A DNA stretch of 64,000 bases, taken from positions 1 through 64,000 of the forward strand of contig CADCII010000014.1 in the NCBI GenBank assembly GCA_902801515.1, in the 5' to 3' direction. Below the pieces are notes generated by a model, which saw nothing but the letters and a program-made list of their open reading frames with translations, was not told the DNA's origin and searched no databases. A program made the position numbers and the translations under genes. Positions 50,476 through 57,680 of the stretch are shown here, in pieces (position 1 is the stretch's first letter; every line of letters begins with the position of its first letter). Origin of the DNA: an uncultured Lachnospiraceae bacterium (GTDB lineage: Bacteria > Bacillota > Clostridia > Lachnospirales > Lachnospiraceae).

Positions 50476-51528
50476 ATGAGCGATATTAAGAGAAGTATCT
50501 CCCTGTACAGCTATCAGGATGAGTATTATGCAGGACTTCTGGATCTTGAAGGATGCCTGAGAGAGACTGCCAAGACCGGCGCGACCGGCGTAGAACTTCT
50601 TGCTGAGCAGATGATCCGCAATTTCCCGAATCCGATCGAGGATGAAGCGTTCCGTGAGAACTGGTTTGCGATGCTGAAAAAGTACGGACTTACACCGTCC
50701 TGCTATGACGCATTCCTGGAGAACAGACTGTTTGCAAACCGTACCCTCAGCCTGACTGAGCAGGTCAACCAGATGAAACGTGATCTTCGCTGCGCGAAGC
50801 TCCTTGGCTTCCCGGTGATCCGTACGCTGGTTTCCACTCCGATGGATGTCATCGAAGGTTCTCTTGAGTATGCTGAGAAGGTCGGCGTCAAGATCGGTAT
50901 CGAAGTCCATGCTCCGTTCTCACTGAACTCCGGATGGGCTGACGGCTATATGGAGATGATCACCCGCACAGGTACGAAGTATTTCGGATTCATTCCGGAT
51001 ATGGGTATCTTCTGCCGGAACGTCCCGGATGTTGTTGCTGACAAGGCAAGACGTATGGGCGCAACTGAAGAGTGCATCAAGATCGTAGACGATGCTTATG
51101 CAAAACGTGTTGCGAACGGATTCACCAAGATCAAATATGATCTGGATCTGGGCAAGGCTAACATGGAATACCGCATGGCTAACGGAATGGGCGAGATGAT
51201 GGATGCAGTCAAGGCAGCAGGCGGCAACCCGGGCGATCTGTGGTATGCGGGCGTATCCTTCACCTACAGCTGGTCTGAACCGCAGGATCTGATCGACAAC
51301 ATCGATTATATCTTCCATACCCACGCTAAGTTCTACAATGTCCATGAGGACTACAAGGAAACAGCGGTTGCGATTCCGGAAGTCGTCGAAGCATACAAGA
51401 AAGCCGGATATGACGGATTCCTGAGCTCCGAGTATGAAGGAGGAGAGCATCTGCGTGACGTAGGCGTTGATTCCATCGAACAGCTGCGCCGTCATCAGGA
51501 AGCCATGAGAAGAGCGATCGAAGGATAA
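50476..51528 (+). CDS. C-glycoside deglycosidase alpha subunit-like TIM-barrel protein, copy 3
   Basis: 350 residues. The metal and catalytic pattern is Glu143 and His145 (IEVHAP), Asp175 (IPDMG), His283 (HTHAKF) and Glu319 (SSEYEG), aligned with copies 1 and 2. The aglycone-side segment around 176-270 differs, containing RNVPDVVADKARRMG and a Tyr/Trp-rich stretch (WYAGVSFTYSW). The start follows GAGGAGGAGTG. A terminator follows at 51610, then a MATE pump gene. Confidence 0.86.
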   Translation: MSDIKRSISLYSYQDEYYAGLLDLEGCLRETAKTGATGVELLAEQMIRNFPNPIEDEAFRENWFAMLKKYGLTPSCYDAFLENRLFANRTLSLTEQVNQMKRDLRCAKLLGFPVIRTLVSTPMDVIEGSLEYAEKVGVKIGIEVHAPFSLNSGWADGYMEMITRTGTKYFGFIPDMGIFCRNVPDVVADKARRMGATEECIKIVDDAYAKRVANGFTKIKYDLDLGKANMEYRMANGMGEMMDAVKAAGGNPGDLWYAGVSFTYSWSEPQDLIDNIDYIFHTHAKFYNVHEDYKETAVAIPEVVEAYKKAGYDGFLSSEYEGGEHLRDVGVDSIEQLRRHQEAMRRAIEG

Positions 51529-51556
51529 TATAACCGGTTTTTTTGCAATAAATGAC

Positions 51557-51585
51557 TGGACGATTCTTATCTGATATGGTATAAG
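51557..51585 (+). promoter_or_regulatory. Candidate promoter ahead of the second MATE gene
   Basis: TGGACG (51557-51562), 17 bp, then TATAAG (51580-51585). Transcripts would start near 51592 and meet the hairpin at 51610 almost at once, so this may produce a short attenuated leader before the MATE gene at 51754. Confidence 0.45.
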
Positions 51586-51609
51586 AATGAAACGCAGAAA
51601 TGATTCAGG

Positions 51610-51640
51610 AGGACTGCCGCTTCTGCGGCAGTCCTTTTTA
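51610..51640 (+). terminator. Terminator of the third CGD operon
   Basis: AGGACTGCCGC (51610-51620) and GCGGCAGTCCT (51625-51635) form a perfect 11-bp stem with a TTCT loop and a T-run. Confidence 0.92.
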
Positions 51641-51753
51641 CAATACATGTCATAAAGATTCACGCCGCTTAACGTTTTTTGACATGACTCTGAACAGGGA
51701 CGGCCTTTCCGGGCGGATCGGAGAGGGCATAACACTTTGAAGGAGGTCATTTC

Positions 51754-53136
51754 ATGATGAACGTTCTCAGACGACTCTACGAACCGGTCGATATGACAAC
51801 CGGGACTCCATGGAAAAAGATCCTGCTGTTTACGATCCCGATGCTGATCGGAAATATTACGCAGCAGTTATATAACACGGTAGACAGCATCGTTGTCGGA
51901 AAATATGTCGGGGACAACGCGCTGGCTGCAGTGGGCAACGCAGGCCCGATCGTTAACCTTCTGATCTGCCTGTTTGTTGGTATCAGTATGGGTGCAAGCA
52001 TAACCGTTTCCCAGTTTCTGGGTGCGAGAAGACGGGAAGCGCTCTCCCATACCATCGGAAACTGCCTGATTCTGATCATGATATCGACAGTGATCATCAT
52101 GGTGGTGGGAACTCTGATCACGAGACCGCTGCTGGTTGCTCTTCATACCCCTGAGAGCATCCTGGACTGGTGCACGGACTACCTGCATATCATGTTCTGG
52201 GGTGCTGCGGGACTGTCATTTTACAACATTCTCAGCGGAGTTCTGCGAGGCCTTGGAGATTCCATGGCTGCGCTGCTGTACCTGGTGATCGCCAGTATAC
52301 TGAATATATTCCTGGATCTGTTCTTTGTGCGTTCTTTCCATATGGGGGTTGCGGGAGTTGCTCTTGCGACGGTCATCGCACAGGCAATCTCTGCTGTTTT
52401 CTGCCTGCACAGGCTGTATACGATGCGTGACCTGTTTGATCTGAATCGCAGTTATGTCAAATGGAACAGGAAGTATGCGATGAATATTATCCGTCTGGGG
52501 ATCCCGTCAGGCATCACACAGGCGATTCTGTCCATGGCGATGATCCTGGTGCAGTCTCTTACGAATACTTTCGGTGAGCAGTTCATCGCAGCCAATGTTA
52601 TCGTGATGCGTGTGGACGGATTCGCAATGCTGCCGAATATGTCTTTCGGAACCGCCATGACGACCTATGCAGGACAGAATGTCGGCGCGGGAGACTATGA
52701 CAGGGTTACAAAAGGAGCCCGCCAGGGAACGATCCTTGCGATGGCGGTAACCACCGCTATCACCGGCCTGATCCTCATATTCGGCCATACTCTGATGGGT
52801 CTGTTTACCAACACACAGGAACTGATCGACATAGCTGTCCATCTGATCCGAATCCTTGCCGTGGGCTATATCGCCATGGCGGTTCTCCAGTGCCTGTCGG
52901 GCGTGATGCGCGGAGCAGGGGATACCATGACACCCATGTGGATCTCCATCTTCCAGACACTGGGTGTGCGTGTCGTGCTGGCGTATCTGTTTGTGCACCT
53001 GACGAAAACACCCGAGCTTCCACAGGGTGACAGGAATATGATCTATGTGTCACTGATGTGTGCCTGGGTGATCGGAACTCTGGTAACCTGTTTCTTCTAC
53101 TTCAAGGGAGACTGGAAGAAGAAGGCATTAAAGTAA
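51754..53136 (+). CDS. MATE-family efflux pump, copy 2
   Basis: 460 residues, twelve helices. Family segments are VDSIVVGKYVGDNALAAVGN and the second-half AGQNVGAGDYDRV. It shares the start of the mature region (NAFGLILRF versus TPWKKILLFTIP) only loosely with copy 1, so it is not a recent duplicate. AAGGAGGT precedes ATG 51754. It follows the third CGD pair by 225 bp with a terminator between them, so it may be expressed partly by read-through. It probably exports aromatic compounds. Confidence 0.92.
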   Translation: MMNVLRRLYEPVDMTTGTPWKKILLFTIPMLIGNITQQLYNTVDSIVVGKYVGDNALAAVGNAGPIVNLLICLFVGISMGASITVSQFLGARRREALSHTIGNCLILIMISTVIIMVVGTLITRPLLVALHTPESILDWCTDYLHIMFWGAAGLSFYNILSGVLRGLGDSMAALLYLVIASILNIFLDLFFVRSFHMGVAGVALATVIAQAISAVFCLHRLYTMRDLFDLNRSYVKWNRKYAMNIIRLGIPSGITQAILSMAMILVQSLTNTFGEQFIAANVIVMRVDGFAMLPNMSFGTAMTTYAGQNVGAGDYDRVTKGARQGTILAMAVTTAITGLILIFGHTLMGLFTNTQELIDIAVHLIRILAVGYIAMAVLQCLSGVMRGAGDTMTPMWISIFQTLGVRVVLAYLFVHLTKTPELPQGDRNMIYVSLMCAWVIGTLVTCFFYFKGDWKKKALK

Positions 53137-53154
53137 AAGAATAGCAAATAATGA

Positions 53155-53188
53155 GAGGACGGTCATATCGTACCGTCCTCGTCTTTTT
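53155..53188 (+). terminator. Terminator of the second MATE gene, overlapping the next gene's end
   Basis: GAGGACGGT (53155-53163) and ACCGTCCTC (53172-53180) form a 9-bp stem followed by CTTTTT. The stop codon of the convergent gene (53163-53165) falls within it. Confidence 0.88.
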
Positions 53189-53636
53189 CCATAAAATAGT
53201 TGATTACCCTGTCATAACTTGTGATGGTGTCAGAGCGGATCTGCCACAGCATACCGGGGGTTTCGATCACAAACATTTTTTTGGGCTTCATGCTGAAAGT
53301 ATAGAGCAGATTCTTATCTTCCAGCCGAACCTGGACGATCTCATCCGGACGGAGTTCGGCGGTCTTTCCGAATTGTTTCAGCAGGATCTTTTCACCTCTG
53401 TCTGTGACTTCCAGCGATTTGAAGTTCTGTCCAAGCAGAGCCAGGAAATTATACAGCAGAACAAGGGCAAAAATGCCAAGAAGGACGATCAGACAGTACT
53501 GCCAGGCGTTTTTGTCGGGTGTACGGACCACCATAACCAGGACTGCCAGTGATATCAATGCACATGCAAGCCAGATAAGAGCTCCGATTGTTTGTACGAT
53601 ACGGTAGCTTGCAGCTGTTTCTGATCTGAAATTCAT
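53163..53636 (-). CDS. Small two-helix membrane protein of unknown function
   Basis: 157 residues. Two membrane helices (about 17-37 and 47-68) precede a soluble C-terminal domain (SLEVTDRGEKILLKQFG; ELRPDEIVQVRLEDKNLLY), which looks like a PH/YcxB-type beta domain. Such proteins are usually monocistronic and unstudied. The ribosome site is CCAGGAGGC. No link to catabolism is visible. Confidence 0.78.
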   Translation of the reverse strand: MNFRSETAASYRIVQTIGALIWLACALISLAVLVMVVRTPDKNAWQYCLIVLLGIFALVLLYNFLALLGQNFKSLEVTDRGEKILLKQFGKTAELRPDEIVQVRLEDKNLLYTFSMKPKKMFVIETPGMLWQIRSDTITSYDRVINYFMEKDEDGTI

Positions 53637-53946
53637 AATGCCTCCTGGTTTTGCAGAAGCCCTCCTGCCCCGGCTTCCTTTTTTTATTTTACATCATTAA
53701 GATAACAGAGTTTTGTGTTCCGGTCCACGTTAAAAAACACTTTCGATAATTATCCTGCGGGATTCATTTTTCAGGCAGGCTGCAGAAATCTGTTAAAAAT
53801 TAACTTGTTTAAAGCATTAAATAGGAGTAATTCGGGAAGCCGGTTTTTCATGCCATCTCTATAATAGAGTCATATAGATTTTATAAAATGGAATCTATAT
53901 CTGTTTTATAAAAACGGATGTGAAATACTCTGGGGGGAGAATTTCT
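53637..53946 (+). promoter_or_regulatory. Promoter and palindromic operator region of the second carboxylesterase
   Basis: A TATAAT lies at 53860-53865 without a good -35. Downstream of it, ATATAGATT (53872-53880) and AATCTATAT (53892-53900) form an inverted repeat. The palindrome TTTTATAAAA occurs twice, at 53879 and 53904, 25 bp apart. Sites after the -10 would suit a repressor. Near 53656-53677 a short stem (GAAGCC/GGCTTC) followed by T7 may stop plus-strand read-through. Confidence 0.5.
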
Positions 53947-55287
53947 ATGAACAGGATCATACAGACGAAGAGAGGAAAAATCAGGGGAATCGGACAGGAT
54001 GGCTATACGGTCTTCCGGGGGATTCCCTATGCCCAGGCACCTGTCGGGGAGATGAGATGGAGAAAACCGGAACCTGTTGAACCATGGGACGGAGAGTATG
54101 CGGCAGACACTTTCCGCAATATGTGTCCGCAGACTATGCCCGATCCGGAAACACCGTGGGGAGCCGGCTATTATAAAGAGTTTTATTCTGAGAAAGAATA
54201 TATTCCGCCTATGAGTGAAGACTGTCTGTATCTGAATCTCTGGGTGCCGGACAGCGCACAGGAAGGAAGTGCTCTGCCTGTGGCGTTCTATATTCACGGA
54301 GGCGGTTTCTCGGGAGGATATGGCAGTGAGAAGGAATTCGACGGGAAAGCTTTCTGCTCGAAGGATGTCATCCTGGTGACGATCAATTACAGGGTCGGAA
54401 TCTTTGGATTTTTCGCCCATCCATGGCTGGATGAGGAAAATGAAGAAGGCGTGTCGGGAAATTACGGAATACTGGACCAGATCGCTGCGCTTACCTGGGT
54501 ATATGAGAATATCGCAGCATTCGGAGGAAATCCCGAGAACATCACGGTGTTCGGGCAGTCCGCCGGGAGTATGAGCACACAGGTGCTTATTTCCAGCCCT
54601 CTGACCCAGGGGATGATCGCAAAGGCGATCCTTCAGAGCGGGGTAAGCTGCAATGAGCGGATACTGTACACACCTACCCTGGAAGAAGAAGAGAGGATCG
54701 GTGAAGATTTTGTGCAGATCACAGGAGTGTCCTGCCTGGATGAACTGAGAGCGCTGAGCTGGGAACAGCTGATGACGTATAAGGAAAAACTGGACCAGGG
54801 CAATTTTATGAAACTGAAGGATGCTCTGGTACTGGTACCCAATGCGGATGGGTATGTTCTGAAAAAAACTGTCCCTGCGGTCTGGAGAGATGGAGAGATG
54901 GCTGCGATTCCGACTATGGCTGGCGTGACGCTGGAGGATCTGGGAAGCCGTCCTGAAGAAGTGGAAAAAAGAGAATTTGGTGTTCTGCTGGAGGAGTGCA
55001 GACGTTGGAGCACAGGATGTGCGCAGGCATATGGTATCCCTGCTTATGTCTACGGTTTCGCCCATCCGCTTCCCGGGGATGAGTGGGGTGCGAACTCCTT
55101 CCACTCATCGGAACTGTGGTATGTGATGGGAACGCTGGGTCGCTGCTGGCGTCCGATGCAGCAGGATGATTATGACCTGAGTGAAGAGATGGTCACTGCG
55201 TGGACGGACTTTATGAAGACCGGAAAACCATCCGGAGACTGGAGACCATACACGCAGCAGGATCCATATGTGAAGGTCTTCCGGTAA
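53947..55287 (+). CDS. Type B carboxylesterase, copy 2
   Basis: 446 residues from ATG 53947 after GGGGGGAG; the GTG at 53920 lies within the leader. Key motifs: GIPYAQAPVGEMRW, EDCLYLNLWVP, the oxyanion HGGGFSGG, the nucleophile in FGQSAGS and the His in NSFHSSEL. It is shorter than the usual 500 or so residues in the region between nucleophile and His. It is cytoplasmic and may remove acyl groups from phenolic or sugar esters. Its stop abuts the stop of the convergent regulator gene with no base between them (TAATCA). Confidence 0.9.
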   Translation: MNRIIQTKRGKIRGIGQDGYTVFRGIPYAQAPVGEMRWRKPEPVEPWDGEYAADTFRNMCPQTMPDPETPWGAGYYKEFYSEKEYIPPMSEDCLYLNLWVPDSAQEGSALPVAFYIHGGGFSGGYGSEKEFDGKAFCSKDVILVTINYRVGIFGFFAHPWLDEENEEGVSGNYGILDQIAALTWVYENIAAFGGNPENITVFGQSAGSMSTQVLISSPLTQGMIAKAILQSGVSCNERILYTPTLEEEERIGEDFVQITGVSCLDELRALSWEQLMTYKEKLDQGNFMKLKDALVLVPNADGYVLKKTVPAVWRDGEMAAIPTMAGVTLEDLGSRPEEVEKREFGVLLEECRRWSTGCAQAYGIPAYVYGFAHPLPGDEWGANSFHSSELWYVMGTLGRCWRPMQQDDYDLSEEMVTAWTDFMKTGKPSGDWRPYTQQDPYVKVFR

Positions 55288-57660
55288 TCAGGTTTCCATG
55301 GTGATGACCCACAGGCAGACATTGTGAACAGACAGGTGGACTTCCAGTTCCAGATCATTTTCAGTTTCAATGTAGGTTGTGTTCTCCAGAGGTCTGCATG
55401 TTCCCGACAGGTATTCTTCCATATTAGGCCTCAGCAGATGGACCCTTCTCAGATAGCGCTCTTCTTCGAGATTGGATGCCGTCAGGCCTGACAGAAGCAG
55501 GTCATGCAGGCTGCCGTGAGAACGGTCCAGAAGATACCTGTGGATCCGGTATACACCCGGTTCCAGGTCTGTCAGCGTAAAGTGAAAATCGATGGGCGGA
55601 CTATCCTCAAAGTAAGAGTACATGTCTGTCATGGAGATCTTCTCCGAGCGCTGCAGTCTGTGCAGATCCGCGGGGCGTACATAGTAATAGGTCAGGATCT
55701 GGTAACATCCCGGTTCGCTTTTTGTAATGCAGTAGTGTTCTCCGCACCTGACCAGAACGGGACCAAGCTTGGTCAGGAACCGGTACGCGTGATACGCCGG
55801 CAGAGGAATGCCGGATTTGTCCAGAAGGCTGACGCCTGCCTGCGGACGGTTGGTCATGTTGGCGATGGAGAAAGCGATATCATTCAGCATCCAGTAACCG
55901 ACCATCGGTGAGCCTTCACACAGTCGCAGCAGGTTGTGGCAGATGAAAGTCGCCTGATAGCAGGAGGTATTGATGTAGGTATCCGGAATCATGCAGGAAT
56001 TAAACTCTGTGATATAGAGCGGGATATCGCTGCCGAATATCCTGCTGATCTGTTCCTGAACCCAGCTTTGCTGCTTGATAAGAGGACGTTCGACAGAGGA
56101 GAGGTTCCTGCGCTGTGAATTCTCTCCGCTCTCATACTGCATGGCAAAGAAATGAACAGATATAAAGTCGGGATCTGTACCGCTGTCATGCATTTTCGTC
56201 AGGACTTCCAGTAATTCATCCGATGACACACCGGAATTGCACCCGGGCCCACCGAACCTGCAATCCGGAAGATGTCTGCGGAGAACCTGCCGGATCGATA
56301 AGTAATCACTGATATACTGCTCGCAGCTCAGACCGGCAGGTTTATAAAATTCAAATATCCACTTCTTCATCCAGACCGGATCAAAGCGGGAGCATATGTT
56401 TTCCAGAAAAACATCCAGAAGCTTCAGTTCTCTCTCCGTAAAGCGGGAAGGATGCGATTCCGAATCATCGCCTGTCAGCATCTCCATCGTATGGACAGAA
56501 TTACCGCTCAGTTCCACAAACGGGACCAGCCGGTTTTCGTACATATAATTCAGGATATAGAGGACATTTCTGAAGTCGTATTCAGAGGTGTCCAGCAGCT
56601 TCGGGATCAGAGAAGCACTGATCAGTCCTTCCATGCGTACATATGTAAAGTTCAGTTCTGCGCGTGCTGACAGGAGTGTCTCCTGAAAATAAGAGGACAG
56701 CATGTTTCGCGCAAATCCGATATTGATCACACGGCAGAAATCCTGAATAAATTCACTTTCATTCCGAACGCTGACAGAGATGCTGCGTCTGCTGATCAGA
56801 TTGGAAAGTGCAGAGAATTCTTCCGGTTTCACCGGCTCCTCCACCGGAGTATTCTGTTTCTGCCTGCGCAGATCTTCCCTGTATTGTTTGGGAGACATTC
56901 CGTATTCAGCCCTGAAATTCCGGTTGAAGGTAGAGACATTTATAAAACCGCTGCTGAAGGCAATATCTGTAATACTTCGGTCAGTGTAACGGATATCCCT
57001 CACGGCGTGCTCCATGCGTACATGGTTCAGATAACCGCTGAAGCTGCTTCCGAAGTTTTTGCGGAAGAACTTTGAGACATACTGCGGAGTCAGGTGAAGA
57101 TACTCGGATAGATCGGGTAGTGATACCGGATTCTGGTAGTGGGATCCGATATACTCTTCGATCTGCCTGATCCGGCTGTCATATTTTCCGCTGGAATCGA
57201 CATCTGTCCTGGCAGGATTTATCCGGAAATCCTGTGACAGGATATCCAGGAGCTGGAACAGACGCCCTGTGATCGAAAGCGTATGATCTCTGGTGTAATC
57301 CAGATATTCGCTTGACACAGAAGCAAGGATCCTGCGGATAGGATAATAATCTCTGTCCGGTTCAAGCACAGAGTCGCACATGATACGGTGCTCCGGACAA
57401 GCTGTCTGTTCAATAAAGGCAGGCGTGATGCCGATATGCAGAATAATACAGGACGGTTTTGGAATAAGGTCGTAATCCACTCCGCTCCGGATCATGGTCA
57501 GGTCTCCCTGTTCATAATACAGAGCCCTTGCCAGGCCTCGGCTGATCTGCAGGTCTCCGGAGAGAACATAGATGATCTCGAAGGACTGGCTGACACAGGA
57601 CACTCTTGCCTTCAGATGTTTCTGAGCCAGAAAAGTGACCGGGAAATCAATAGTCTGCAT
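55288..57660 (-). CDS. AraC-family regulator fused to a GH39-like sensor domain, copy 2
   Basis: 790 residues from ATG 57660, which has AAAGGAG; ATG 57678 overlaps the ribosome site and is rejected. A cupin-like start is followed by an AraC HTH pair (about 155-260, ending GMSPKQYRED) and a GH39-like barrel (MYENRLVPFVELSG; nucleophile-equivalent Glu in LYITEFNSC). As in the other two, the acid/base Asn-Glu-Pro is absent (WIFEFYKPAG). It is encoded 20 bp after the copy at 57681, so the two regulators form one operon. Possible targets are the esterase gene at 53947 and the FAD reductase operon. Confidence 0.9.
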   Translation of the reverse strand: MQTIDFPVTFLAQKHLKARVSCVSQSFEIIYVLSGDLQISRGLARALYYEQGDLTMIRSGVDYDLIPKPSCIILHIGITPAFIEQTACPEHRIMCDSVLEPDRDYYPIRRILASVSSEYLDYTRDHTLSITGRLFQLLDILSQDFRINPARTDVDSSGKYDSRIRQIEEYIGSHYQNPVSLPDLSEYLHLTPQYVSKFFRKNFGSSFSGYLNHVRMEHAVRDIRYTDRSITDIAFSSGFINVSTFNRNFRAEYGMSPKQYREDLRRQKQNTPVEEPVKPEEFSALSNLISRRSISVSVRNESEFIQDFCRVINIGFARNMLSSYFQETLLSARAELNFTYVRMEGLISASLIPKLLDTSEYDFRNVLYILNYMYENRLVPFVELSGNSVHTMEMLTGDDSESHPSRFTERELKLLDVFLENICSRFDPVWMKKWIFEFYKPAGLSCEQYISDYLSIRQVLRRHLPDCRFGGPGCNSGVSSDELLEVLTKMHDSGTDPDFISVHFFAMQYESGENSQRRNLSSVERPLIKQQSWVQEQISRIFGSDIPLYITEFNSCMIPDTYINTSCYQATFICHNLLRLCEGSPMVGYWMLNDIAFSIANMTNRPQAGVSLLDKSGIPLPAYHAYRFLTKLGPVLVRCGEHYCITKSEPGCYQILTYYYVRPADLHRLQRSEKISMTDMYSYFEDSPPIDFHFTLTDLEPGVYRIHRYLLDRSHGSLHDLLLSGLTASNLEEERYLRRVHLLRPNMEEYLSGTCRPLENTTYIETENDLELEVHLSVHNVCLWVITMET

Positions 57661-57680
57661 AGGATCTCCTTTTATCATTC

